Under the pieces are notes generated by a model. The model was not told where the DNA came from. It did no database searches and saw only the letters and a list, made by a program, of their open reading frames with translations. DNA of 64,000 nucleotides, taken from positions 1-64,000 of the forward strand of contig NZ_JADMKB010000153.1 in the NCBI RefSeq assembly GCF_018780075.1, written 5' to 3'. Positions within the stretch are counted from its first letter, which is position 1. The number at the start of each line of letters is the position of its first letter. Positions 20,804 through 31,767 of this stretch are shown here, in pieces. Source of the stretch: Hydrogenophaga sp. (lineage in GTDB: Bacteria; Pseudomonadota; Gammaproteobacteria; Burkholderiales; Burkholderiaceae_C). The translations under genes were made by a program, and so were the position numbers.

Positions 20804-21132
20804 TGGACATTGTTCTGGTGTTCGCGCCCGCGGCGCGCGAGGTGCATGACATGCGCCTGTCTGTGCCAGAGGGCACGTCGCTCAAGGAAGCGCTGCACCT
20901 GGCGGGGTGGCTGGAGCGCTTTCCCGCCATCGAGCAAGCGCAGATGGAGGTCGGTATCTGGGGACGCAAAGCCTCGGCACGCACGCCGTTGAGACAGGGG
21001 GACCGGGTCGAGATCTACCGGACGTTGCGCGTGGACCCGAAAGTGGCTCGCCGTGAGCGCTTTGTGGGCCAAGGCTCCCGGGGCGCAGGCTTGTTTGCCC
21101 AGCGCCGCCCAGGGTCCAAAGCCGGTTACTGA
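20800..21132 (+). CDS. RnfH-family protein (RatB-like)
   Basis: A 110-residue ubiquitin-fold protein of the RnfH/RatB family, seen in LVFAPAAREVHDMRLSVPEGTSLKEAL and GIWGRKASARTPLRQGDRVEIYRTLRVDPKVARRERF. It lies directly after ratA with a four-base overlap, the usual pairing. The C-terminal tail overlaps the end of the convergent DUF4124 gene by seven bases. Function is not established. Confidence 0.87.
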   Translation: MMDIVLVFAPAAREVHDMRLSVPEGTSLKEALHLAGWLERFPAIEQAQMEVGIWGRKASARTPLRQGDRVEIYRTLRVDPKVARRERFVGQGSRGAGLFAQRRPGSKAGY

Positions 21133-21701
21133 ACGGTCGCCTGCGGGCCGGCTGCCTGCGGCATCGGGCCACAATCGGCGCGGATGATCTCGTCGAGCCG
21201 CTTGGTTTCAGCGCCTCGGGTCTTGTCGTCCATGATCTCGCGCTCACCTTTGGCGTTGGTGGTGGCGATGCGGATGCCGGAGTCGAACGTTGTCTTGGCG
21301 CGTTTGGCGCGTTCACAGTTCTCTGCGCGTGCCTTGGCCAACTTTTCAGTCTCGGCCTTTTTCTTTGCTTGAGCGGCATCTTCCGCCTGCTTCTCGGCTT
21401 GTTTCTTCTTGGCTTCGAGCTGTTCGTCCCGACCCGTCAACTTGGGGGCTGGTGCGGCAGCGGGTGCCCCGGCTGCAGCGTCGGTGGCAGGCTCCGGGGT
21501 CTTGACTTCGGTTCGCGCGCCCGGCCTTTTGAGGATGTTCTTGTCAGGGATGCCCGGAGGTGGCGCTGTGTCGCTGAACACTTTGGCGCCAGAGCCGTCA
21601 ATCCATTGCCATTGCGCCTGCGCCCCACCGCTGGCCAGGACGGTCAGCAAGGCAAACGCGACGGGGCGCCAGAGTGAGAGGGAGGTGTGACGATGAGACA
21701 T
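21126..21701 (-). CDS. DUF4124-domain exported protein
   Basis: A 191-residue secreted or periplasmic protein. A signal peptide (residues 1-29, ending GGAQAQ) precedes the DUF4124 motif [27 protein letters not shown]. Then come an Ala/Pro linker, a Lys/Ala/Glu coiled-coil-like stretch (~residues 90-130) and a C-terminal part with one Cys pair (ENCERAK and RADCGP). Function unknown. The gene is divergent from guaB and overlaps rnfH tail-to-tail. Confidence 0.8.
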   Translation of the reverse strand: MSHRHTSLSLWRPVAFALLTVLASGGAQAQWQWIDGSGAKVFSDTAPPPGIPDKNILKRPGARTEVKTPEPATDAAAGAPAAAPAPKLTGRDEQLEAKKKQAEKQAEDAAQAKKKAETEKLAKARAENCERAKRAKTTFDSGIRIATTNAKGEREIMDDKTRGAETKRLDEIIRADCGPMPQAAGPQATVQ

Positions 21702-21836
21702 CGGGCCAGTTTACCTGCTGACCACCTCCAACGCACCCCTGTCCTGCTGCCCAGCGGTGAACAAGTTGCGTTTTGTGCGAATGGAGGCATCGCCTTGTCA
21801 CGCAGAGCCAGGGCCATGTGGCTGGTTGGCCCCGGG

Positions 21837-21842
21837 TACAAT
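21837..21842 (+). promoter_or_regulatory. Probable -10 element of guaB
   Basis: TACAAT lies 23 bases before the guaB start in the DUF4124/guaB gap. No convincing -35 hexamer is seen at the right distance, so the assignment is weak. Confidence 0.35.
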
Positions 21843-21864
21843 CGTGTTTTTGGAGCTTTACCCC

Positions 21865-23334
<1,470 letters not shown>

Positions 23335-23350
23335 GCACACAAGCTCCGGT

Positions 23351-23375
23351 GGCCGTCCTGATGGACGGCCTTTTT
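23351..23375 (+). terminator. Intrinsic terminator between guaB and guaA
   Basis: GGCCGTCC (23351-23358) pairs perfectly with GGACGGCC (23363-23370) around a TGAT loop, followed directly by five T. It begins 17 bases after the guaB stop. Confidence 0.9.
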
Positions 23376-23405
23376 GCTTTCTGAACAGCCCAGCCAGACA
23401 ACGCC

Positions 23406-25022
23406 ATGCAACACCAGAAAATCCTCATCCTCGATTTCGGTTCCCAGGTCACCCAGCTCATCGCCCGCCGCGTGCGCGAAGCCCATGTGTACTGCGAAGT
23501 GCATCCCTGCGACGTGAGCAGCGACTGGGTCCGTGAATTCGCCGGCGACGGCCAGCTCAAGGGCGTGATCCTCTCCGGCAGCCACGCCAGCGTGTACGAG
23601 GTGGACGACAAGGCACCCGATGCCGTGTTCGAGCTGGGCGTGCCGGTGCTGGGCATCTGCTACGGCATGCAGACCATGGCGCAGCAACTGGGCGGCAAGG
23701 TGGAAGCCGGCAAGACCCGTGAGTTCGGCTATGCCGAAGTCCGTGCCCGTGGCCACACCGCCCTGCTCAAGGGCATCGAGGACTTCCACACCCCCGAAGG
23801 CCACGGCATGCTCAAGGTCTGGATGAGCCACGGCGACAAGGTCACCGACATGCCGCCGGGCTTCAAGCTCATGGCCAGCACCGACAGCTGCCCGATCGCC
23901 GGCATGGCCGACGAGGCGCGTGGCTACTACGCGGTGCAGTTCCATCCCGAAGTGACGCACACGGTGCAGGGCAGGGCGCTGCTGGAGCGCTTCGTGCTGG
24001 AGATCTGTGGTACGCGACCCGACTGGGTGATGCGCGACCACATCGAAGAGGCGGTGCAGAAGATCCGCGAGCAGGTGGGCGATGAGGAAGTCATCCTGGG
24101 CCTGTCCGGCGGTGTCGATTCGTCGGTGGCCGCGGCCCTGATCCACCGCGCCATCGGAGACCAGCTGACCTGCGTGTTCGTGGACCATGGCCTGCTGCGC
24201 CTGAACGAGGGCGACATGGTGATGGACATGTTCGTCGGCAAGCTGCACGCCAAGGTGATCCGTGTCGATGCGGCCGATCAGTTCCTCGACCACCTGGCCG
24301 GCGTGAGCGATCCGGAAGCCAAACGCAAGATCATCGGCCGCGAATTCGTCGAGGTTTTCAAGGCTGAAGCCGCCAAACTGATCTCAAGTGGTGCATCAAC
24401 AAAAGGTGCCAAGTGGTTGGCACAAGGCACTATTTACCCGGACGTGATCGAGTCCGGCGGGGCCAAGAGCAAGAAGGCCGTGACCATCAAGAGCCACCAC
24501 AACGTGGGCGGCCTGCCCGAGCAGCTGGGCCTGAAACTGCTGGAACCGCTGCGCGACCTGTTCAAGGACGAGGTGCGCGAACTCGGCGTGGCGCTGGGCC
24601 TGCCACACGACATGGTCTACCGCCACCCCTTCCCCGGCCCCGGCCTGGGCGTGCGCATCCTGGGCGAGGTGAAGAAGGAATACGCCGACCTGCTGCGCCG
24701 GGCCGACGCGATCTTCATCGAAGAACTGCGCTCCACCATCGACCACCCCAGCGGCAAGAGCTGGTACGACCTCACCAGCCAGGCCTTCACCGTGTTCCTG
24801 CCGGTGAAGAGCGTCGGCGTGATGGGCGACGGCCGCACCTACGACTACGTGGTGGCCCTGCGCGCGGTGCAGACCAGCGATTTCATGACCGCCGATTGGG
24901 CGGAGCTGCCGTACGCGCTGCTCAAGAAGGTGTCGAGCCGAATCATCAACGAGGTGCGCGGCATCAACCGCGTGACCTACGACGTGAGCAGCAAGCCGCC
25001 AGCGACCATCGAGTGGGAATAA
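23406..25022 (+). CDS. guaA: GMP synthase (glutamine-hydrolysing)
   Basis: A 538-residue two-domain enzyme converting XMP to GMP. The N-terminal class I glutamine amidotransferase domain has catalytic C85 (LGICYGMQ) and the His/Glu pair in QFHPEVTHT. The ATP-pyrophosphatase domain has PP-loop [12 protein letters not shown] (~residue 235) and [10 protein letters not shown]. The C-terminal dimerisation domain ends with [20 protein letters not shown] stretch around 24370-24440 has codon use and base composition unlike the rest of the gene (see findings). Confidence 0.97.
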   Translation: MQHQKILILDFGSQVTQLIARRVREAHVYCEVHPCDVSSDWVREFAGDGQLKGVILSGSHASVYEVDDKAPDAVFELGVPVLGICYGMQTMAQQLGGKVEAGKTREFGYAEVRARGHTALLKGIEDFHTPEGHGMLKVWMSHGDKVTDMPPGFKLMASTDSCPIAGMADEARGYYAVQFHPEVTHTVQGRALLERFVLEICGTRPDWVMRDHIEEAVQKIREQVGDEEVILGLSGGVDSSVAAALIHRAIGDQLTCVFVDHGLLRLNEGDMVMDMFVGKLHAKVIRVDAADQFLDHLAGVSDPEAKRKIIGREFVEVFKAEAAKLISSGASTKGAKWLAQGTIYPDVIESGGAKSKKAVTIKSHHNVGGLPEQLGLKLLEPLRDLFKDEVRELGVALGLPHDMVYRHPFPGPGLGVRILGEVKKEYADLLRRADAIFIEELRSTIDHPSGKSWYDLTSQAFTVFLPVKSVGVMGDGRTYDYVVALRAVQTSDFMTADWAELPYALLKKVSSRIINEVRGINRVTYDVSSKPPATIEWE

Positions 25023-25037
25023 GAGCACCTGCGCGAA

Positions 25038-25071
25038 AGGCCATGTGGCGGTCGTCGCCGCCTCATGGCCT
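25038..25071. terminator. Hairpin between convergent guaA and NAD(P)-binding protein gene
   Basis: AGGCCATG (25038-25045) pairs with CATGGCCT (25064-25071), with further inner pairing of GGCG and CGCC. There is no clear T-tract on either side. A bidirectional transcript-end structure is plausible from its place between two gene tails. Confidence 0.4.
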
Positions 25072-25125
25072 CGAGTTCGTGCTCGGCTTCGTCTTGGGCT
25101 GGCCCACGCTTGCGGTGCCAGCGCC

Positions 25126-26148
25126 TTATCCAGCCAAGGGCACCCCGAACAGCTGCAGCGCCGAGCCGTGCAGTGATCTGATCAGGTCCAGTGGATCGAC
25201 AGCTTCCGCCACCGCGAGCGCGCCACTGCGCCCGTACGAGGGCGCCAGCAGGCGCAAGGCGACCTCGGTCACGATGGGTGCTGTGACAGCGTAGATGTCC
25301 TGCCCTCGCACGCCGGCCGTCGTGGTCCGGCCGTGCTGCACAAGGCGGACCATCAGCTCGAATCGCTGCGCCGAACGCCCGAGGTCGTCCGCTGCCGTGG
25401 GCGGGGGCGTCGAGGCATCACGGATGTCGGCCAACGCCGAGCGGTTCAGCAATGAACGGACCTCTCGGACCTTGAGGTGATGGGCCAGCGTGATGACTTC
25501 GCTGAAAGGCATGTCGATCATGGCCTGTTGGCCCAGCGGCTCGGAGAAGACCCAGTCCGGTACCTCGGCCGAGGGCTGCAACGGGACCAGGAGCCCATCC
25601 TTGACCACCAGCCGCGGCGCCTTGTTGCGCTCGCCGGTCTTGCGTGTCCCTTCGGTGGGCCACCAATGGTCGAGCGCGATCGCGACCGTGATCTCGTCAA
25701 TCTCGCCCTCGGTGGCCAGTGCGCTGGCAAGCAGATCAGCCAGTCCGCCGTAGAAGGCCGCTGCCGGTATCGCCACGCGGCCGGCGTCGCGCGCCGGCGC
25801 ATCGAGGCCGGCAAGGCTGGTCTGCGCGCTGGGCTGCTCCGCCGTCACGTCGATGTAGTGGCAGTTGGCGCGCAGCGCCGCGAGCGCCACCGGAGTCGCG
25901 GTGTCCAGAAAAGGCCCCGCGCAGTTGATCACCACCGCGCAGCCTGCGAAGGCCTGTTCAAGACTGGCTGGATCGTCGACCGCGGCAACCCGCCGGATCA
26001 CACCCACTGGCATGGTTTGGTCGAGCCTGGCGGCGCTGCGCCCGACGGCGACCACCGAGAGCCCGCGGCGCAGCACTTCGTTGACGACAAATTGGCCGGT
26101 GTGGCCCGTGGCGCCCACCACGGCGATGCATTGGTTGCTGGACATCAT
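25126..26148 (-). CDS. Saccharopine dehydrogenase-like NAD(P)-binding protein
   Basis: A 340-residue protein whose N-terminal Rossmann fold shows IAVVGATGHTGQFVVNEVLRRG (GxxGxxG) and then VVINCAGPF and YIDVTAEQ, as in the saccharopine dehydrogenase/trans-acting enoyl reductase superfamily. The C-terminal part is not specific to a known enzyme. It diverges from a TetR regulator gene across a 63-bp gap with two palindromic operators, so it is probably the main target of that repressor. The substrate is unknown; a role in handling a small hydrophobic or toxic compound is only a guess. Confidence 0.75.
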   Translation of the reverse strand: MMSSNQCIAVVGATGHTGQFVVNEVLRRGLSVVAVGRSAARLDQTMPVGVIRRVAAVDDPASLEQAFAGCAVVINCAGPFLDTATPVALAALRANCHYIDVTAEQPSAQTSLAGLDAPARDAGRVAIPAAAFYGGLADLLASALATEGEIDEITVAIALDHWWPTEGTRKTGERNKAPRLVVKDGLLVPLQPSAEVPDWVFSEPLGQQAMIDMPFSEVITLAHHLKVREVRSLLNRSALADIRDASTPPPTAADDLGRSAQRFELMVRLVQHGRTTTAGVRGQDIYAVTAPIVTEVALRLLAPSYGRSGALAVAEAVDPLDLIRSLHGSALQLFGVPLAG

Positions 26149-26168
26149 GAAAGCTCCTTGGATTAGAT

Positions 26169-26208
26169 ACAGACCTGTCTGTTCTTTTAAGATTACAGAC
26201 AGGTCTGT
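26169..26208. promoter_or_regulatory. Paired palindromic operator in the TetR/NAD(P)-protein intergenic region
   Basis: ACAGACCTGTCTGT (26169-26182) and ACAGACAGGTCTGT (26195-26208) are reverse complements of each other. Each is also a palindrome with six-base arms (ACAGAC/GTCTGT) around a two-base centre. Their centres are 26 bp apart. The second copy ends three bases before the TetR start codon. This is the expected form of a TetR-family operator controlling both divergent genes. Confidence 0.75.
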
Positions 26209-26211
26209 AGC

Positions 26212-26913
26212 ATGTCAAGCATGCGCACACCCTTTGTTCCTCTCCCACCCCAAGTCCTGTCACCCGCGGCCCACTCAGGTGCGACGTCGAAACCCCGGGC
26301 AACGCCGATGCCCCGCACCGCGGGCGCTGCGGCGGTCGAACCCGCCCCAGACGTCCGGGCGCGCATCCTGGACACCGCTTCCCGGCTGTTTTATGAGCGA
26401 GGAGTGCGCGCGGTCGGCGTCGATCTGGTGGTGCTGGAGGCCGCGGTGGCCAAAACCAGTCTGTACCGCCATTTCCCCACCAAAGACGACCTCATCGTCG
26501 CCTTCCTTGAGCGGGAGGACCTTGAGTTCTGGGGGCACTGGGACAGCGTGGCCGAGCAGTTTCCCGACGATCCCGCCGGTGAGTTGGACGCCCACATGCG
26601 CTGGATCGGCGAACGCCTGGCCCGCTCTAACTACCGCGGCTGTCCCCAGATCAACGTCGCTGCGGAGTTCGCCGAGCAGGACCACCCCGCTCGCCTGGTG
26701 TCGTTGCGACACATGCATGCACTTCGGGGGCGCCTGCTGAAGATCGCCCAGCGGATGGACGTCGCACAGCCCGACCAGCTTGCCGCACAACTCGCCGTGC
26801 TCGTGAACGGCGCGTTTGTCAGCTCGGGTCTGCTCGGCCCCGACGAAGCCACCGGTGTGCTGCGAGCGGCGCTGAAGGCTTTGCTGGCCGGGGCGCGGAC
26901 CGGGCAAGGATAG
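26212..26913 (+). CDS. TetR/AcrR family transcriptional regulator
   Basis: A 233-residue repressor-type regulator. A poorly conserved ~45-residue N-terminal extension precedes the DNA-binding domain: VRARILDTASRLFYERGVRAVGVDLVV, then the helix-turn-helix with KTSLYRHFPTKDDLIVAFLE. The C-terminal ligand-binding domain has no close named family. The start could also be the ATG at 26221. Two operators lie directly upstream, so it probably represses itself and the divergent NAD(P)-binding protein gene. Confidence 0.87.
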   Translation: MSSMRTPFVPLPPQVLSPAAHSGATSKPRATPMPRTAGAAAVEPAPDVRARILDTASRLFYERGVRAVGVDLVVLEAAVAKTSLYRHFPTKDDLIVAFLEREDLEFWGHWDSVAEQFPDDPAGELDAHMRWIGERLARSNYRGCPQINVAAEFAEQDHPARLVSLRHMHALRGRLLKIAQRMDVAQPDQLAAQLAVLVNGAFVSSGLLGPDEATGVLRAALKALLAGARTGQG

Positions 26914-27005
26914 AGGCGGCGCCCATGGGCAGGTGGTCGGGCTGGCAACCCCCCAAGCGAAGGGCGGGGCTTCCCAGGTGGGTGTTGCGCCGTAGGATGT
27001 AACAT

Positions 27006-27025
27006 AACTGTACAAATAAACAGTA
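27006..27025. promoter_or_regulatory. SOS (LexA)-like box upstream of the 2H phosphoesterase gene
   Basis: AACTGTACAAATAAACAGTA contains CTGT-N8-ACAG with an AT-rich centre and TA after the second arm, the form of the proteobacterial LexA operator. It lies 46 bases before the ATG at 27072. A lexA gene is not in the window. No other CTGT-N8-ACAG with flanking AT was noticed. Confidence 0.6.
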
Positions 27026-27071
27026 TGCACTGCAAAATGCCGTCTTCAAGCGCAACCCAAGGAGCTGTGGC

Positions 27072-29056
<1,985 letters not shown>

Positions 29057-29084
29057 TCCAACCCATCGCTTTTCAAGTCATTCC

Positions 29085-30026
29085 ATGAGCCACATCTACA
29101 TCTACTCTCCCTCCAGCGCCGTGCGCGACAAAGCGGCCTTCCGCCGTGGCGTGGCCCGGCTCAAAACCTTGGGCCACGAGGTGGAGATTGACGAAGCTGC
29201 GCTGAGCAGCCACATGCGTTTTGCCGGCGACGACGCCACCCGCCTGGCTGCGATCACCCGCGCAGCCGCCAGCGGGGCAGACGTGGCCCTGATCTCGCGT
29301 GGTGGCTACGGCCTGACGCGCATTCTCCCCGAACTGCCCTACAAGAAAATCGCGCAGGCCACCGAGCGCGGCACCCGATTTGTCGGTTTGAGCGATTTCA
29401 CGGCCCTGCAATGCGCGTTGCTGGCCAAGACCGGCGCGGTCACCTGGGCGGGGCCGGCGCTGGGCGAAGACTTCGGCACGGAAGAGACGCCAGACGACAT
29501 CATGGAAGCCTGTTTCGATGACCTGCTTTGTGGGCAAGGGGAGGGCAGTGGCTGGCAATTGCCGAAATCCGATCTCCCGGCGCTGTCAGCCTGGCAAAAG
29601 AACCCTCCGGTGGAGGGGCCTGAATTGAGGGTGCGCAACGCCACCCTCTGGGGCGGGAACCTCACAGTGCTCTGTTCACTGGTGGGGACACCCTGGTTGC
29701 CCCAGGTCAAGGGTGGTGTGCTGTTTCTGGAGGATGCCAACGAACACCCGTATCGCATCGAGCGGCAGCTGACCCAGTTGCTGTTGGCCGGGGTGCTTGA
29801 TCAGCAGAAGGCGGTGGTGCTGGGTGCTTTCAACCGCTTCAAGCTGGTGCCACACGACAAAGGCTTCAAGCTGCAAACGGTGGTGGACTGGCTGCGAACG
29901 CAGACCCGAACCCCGGTGCTCACGGGTCTCCCATTTGGCCACGTCACCACCAAGGTGGTGTTGCCCGTGGGGCAGAAAGTGGAGCTGATGGTGCAGGGCA
30001 GGGATGCCCTCTTGTATTGGGGTTGA
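29085..30026 (+). CDS. LD-carboxypeptidase (S66 family, LdcA-like)
   Basis: A 313-residue cytoplasmic peptidoglycan-recycling enzyme that removes the terminal D-Ala from tetrapeptides. Catalytic-triad contexts of the family are seen: Ser in FVGLSDF, Glu in GGVLFLEDANE and His in GLPFGHVTT, along with SRGGYGLTRILP. ATG 29085 gives the standard N-terminus (IYIYSPSSAVRDK). It follows the tadA fusion gene by 28 bases. No signal peptide is seen. Confidence 0.9.
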   Translation: MSHIYIYSPSSAVRDKAAFRRGVARLKTLGHEVEIDEAALSSHMRFAGDDATRLAAITRAAASGADVALISRGGYGLTRILPELPYKKIAQATERGTRFVGLSDFTALQCALLAKTGAVTWAGPALGEDFGTEETPDDIMEACFDDLLCGQGEGSGWQLPKSDLPALSAWQKNPPVEGPELRVRNATLWGGNLTVLCSLVGTPWLPQVKGGVLFLEDANEHPYRIERQLTQLLLAGVLDQQKAVVLGAFNRFKLVPHDKGFKLQTVVDWLRTQTRTPVLTGLPFGHVTTKVVLPVGQKVELMVQGRDALLYWG

Positions 30027-30030
30027 GGCT

Positions 30031-30363
30031 TCAGCGCCCCATGCGGTGTGATTCCATGAGGCTCTTGGGAATCAGCCCTTCAAACACAGGCGTCAGGCCC
30101 CTCACGGCGTCACCGGCCTTGGCTTCGCCATGCAAGCGGCTGAGCACCGCCATGACTTCGGAACGGGCAAACCACAGCGCGTGTGCGTCGTGGACATACA
30201 GCAAGCGGTGCTTGAGACGTGGATTCATTTCTGCCCCCTCGGTCCCCAGCGTGGCCAACATGGCCTGTCGGACCGGTTCCAGCGATTCTGGCGAGTGCTT
30301 GCGCACCTCCGTGCCCAGCAGAGCGGAAATGCTGTGGCGTAAAGCGGGCTTGATCCAGCGCAT
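30031..30363 (-). CDS. Hypothetical protein
   Basis: A 110-residue protein of unknown function: MRWIKPALRHSISALLGTE, then mostly helical sequence with GLTPVFEGLIPKSLMESHRMGR at the end. The start at 30363 has GAGGG eight bases upstream and is preferred over a longer frame. It converges with the LD-carboxypeptidase gene (four-base gap). No signal peptide or membrane segment. No family recognised. Confidence 0.6.
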   Translation of the reverse strand: MRWIKPALRHSISALLGTEVRKHSPESLEPVRQAMLATLGTEGAEMNPRLKHRLLYVHDAHALWFARSEVMAVLSRLHGEAKAGDAVRGLTPVFEGLIPKSLMESHRMGR

Positions 30364-30751
30364 TTTGAAACCCTCAACGACGTTTTTGTCTGTGCCCGCA
30401 GAATACGCCCTGATACAGTCCGCGCGCAAGGCGCTGAACCTGAGTAAAGTCAAGAAAACAACAGGCAAATCAAGCGTTTAACAAGACTGTTTAAGATAGT
30501 GCCTGCAGTGATTGAGTACCTTGGCGATACATTCCGACACGCATGACATGCAACGGGTGGTATCGGTAGGTCCTTTGAACGAACCGTCTCAACCTGGATG
30601 AATTGACCGGGAAACCACGGGAAATTTCACGCTTAGCTGTTCGAAAGTGTGTGTTAAACCACACAATTGTGTGTCGCGGACGGCCACCTTTTTTGCCTTG
30701 ATTGAGCCCGTTTCACCGCATGTGCCCAACACGGAAGACCTGACTGACCCC
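30364..30751. other. Intergenic region with GTGTG/CACAC repeats upstream of the cyclase gene
   Basis: A 388-base gap between divergent genes. It is AT-richer than its surroundings. Around 30649-30673 it holds GTGTG-TTAAAC-CACAC-AATT-GTGTG, including the perfect 14-base palindrome CACACAATTGTGTG (30660-30673). This is a candidate regulator-binding site ~80 bases before the cyclase start. No gene of its own is convincing here. Confidence 0.45.
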
Positions 30752-31696
30752 ATGGCCGAACTGACGATTGCCTTTGTGGACCTGACCGGGAGCGTGTCGG
30801 TATTTGAAACACTGGGCAACGACCGTGCCGCGAAGGCCGTCACCAAACTCACCCAGTGGATCGGTGCCGTGGGCCTGGAGCACAACGGCAAGGTGGTCAA
30901 GATGCTGGGCGACGGCGTCTTGCTGTCGTTCACCAACAACCGTCTCGCGGTGGAGTGCATGAGCCTGATCCAGCAAGAGCATGCCCAGCGAGTGGCGCAG
31001 TGGCCGAACCGGCTCAAGCTCATGATGCAGATCGGCATGGCCCGCGGGCAGGTCGTGCAGGTGGACGGCGACTGTTTCGGCGATGCGGTGAACGTCGCCT
31101 CCCGCCTCAGCGACCTGGCGGGTCCGGAGCAGATTCTGGTCAACGAAACCGTGATCCGCAAGCTCGGCAAAGGCCCGAGCGTGCGCAGCCGCAGCCTGGG
31201 ACCCATCCGCATCAAGGGGCGGGTGGAACCGGCGGAGGTGTTCCGCATCGAGTGGCAGACCGAGATGCTGTCGGAATTTCTGACGCTCCCGGCCGACCTG
31301 CACGCCTTGCGCAAGACCGCCGAGTCGGTGTTCGGGGGCATTGAACTGGGCTGGCTGGACGCCAGCCAGTCGTTCAATCTCACCGACCTGCCATTGAAGA
31401 TCGGGCGCGTGCCTGAGGCGAGTTTCGTGGTGAACGACCCCCGCGTGTCCCGCCTGCACGCGAGCATTGACATCCGGTCTGGCAACTACCTGCTGGAAGA
31501 CACCAGCAGCTACGGCACCTGGGTGCGCTTCGCTGGTGGCGAGAACACGATCGCTCTTCGGCGGCAGGAGTGTCTGCTGCACAGCGATGGCGAGTTCGCC
31601 ATGGGCGCCCCCTTCACCGACATCAGCGCCCCCACTGTCAGCTTCCGGCTGGTCGACGGCCAGATGGTGCTGGGCCACGGGCTGCCGCGCTCCTGA
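30752..31696 (+). CDS. Class III adenylate cyclase with C-terminal FHA domain
   Basis: A 314-residue cytoplasmic protein. The N-terminal class III cyclase homology domain has both metal aspartates, D10 (FVDLTGS) and D54 (KMLGDG). The substrate-selecting Lys (K50) and Asp (FGDAVNVASRL) suggest ATP, and the transition-state Asn/Arg pair is in the same motif. After a ~50-residue linker comes an FHA phosphothreonine-binding domain (LKIGRVPEASFVVNDPRVSRLHASI, then EDTSSYGTWVRF). The combination suggests cAMP synthesis tied to Ser/Thr phosphorylation. The start could instead be GTG 30722. No membrane segment. Confidence 0.82.
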   Translation: MAELTIAFVDLTGSVSVFETLGNDRAAKAVTKLTQWIGAVGLEHNGKVVKMLGDGVLLSFTNNRLAVECMSLIQQEHAQRVAQWPNRLKLMMQIGMARGQVVQVDGDCFGDAVNVASRLSDLAGPEQILVNETVIRKLGKGPSVRSRSLGPIRIKGRVEPAEVFRIEWQTEMLSEFLTLPADLHALRKTAESVFGGIELGWLDASQSFNLTDLPLKIGRVPEASFVVNDPRVSRLHASIDIRSGNYLLEDTSSYGTWVRFAGGENTIALRRQECLLHSDGEFAMGAPFTDISAPTVSFRLVDGQMVLGHGLPRS

Positions 31697-31767
31697 GCGA
31701 TGTCGTTCGGTGGACACCGCAGCGGCGCTGCGGCATGGCACCATGCGGGCACTACAAGGAGTCCGAC

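Noticed and set aside
26175-26198. CTGT and ACAG motifs as a second LexA box near the TetR gene
   Set aside because: The spacing is 12 bases, not 8, and both motifs belong to the paired TetR-type palindromes.
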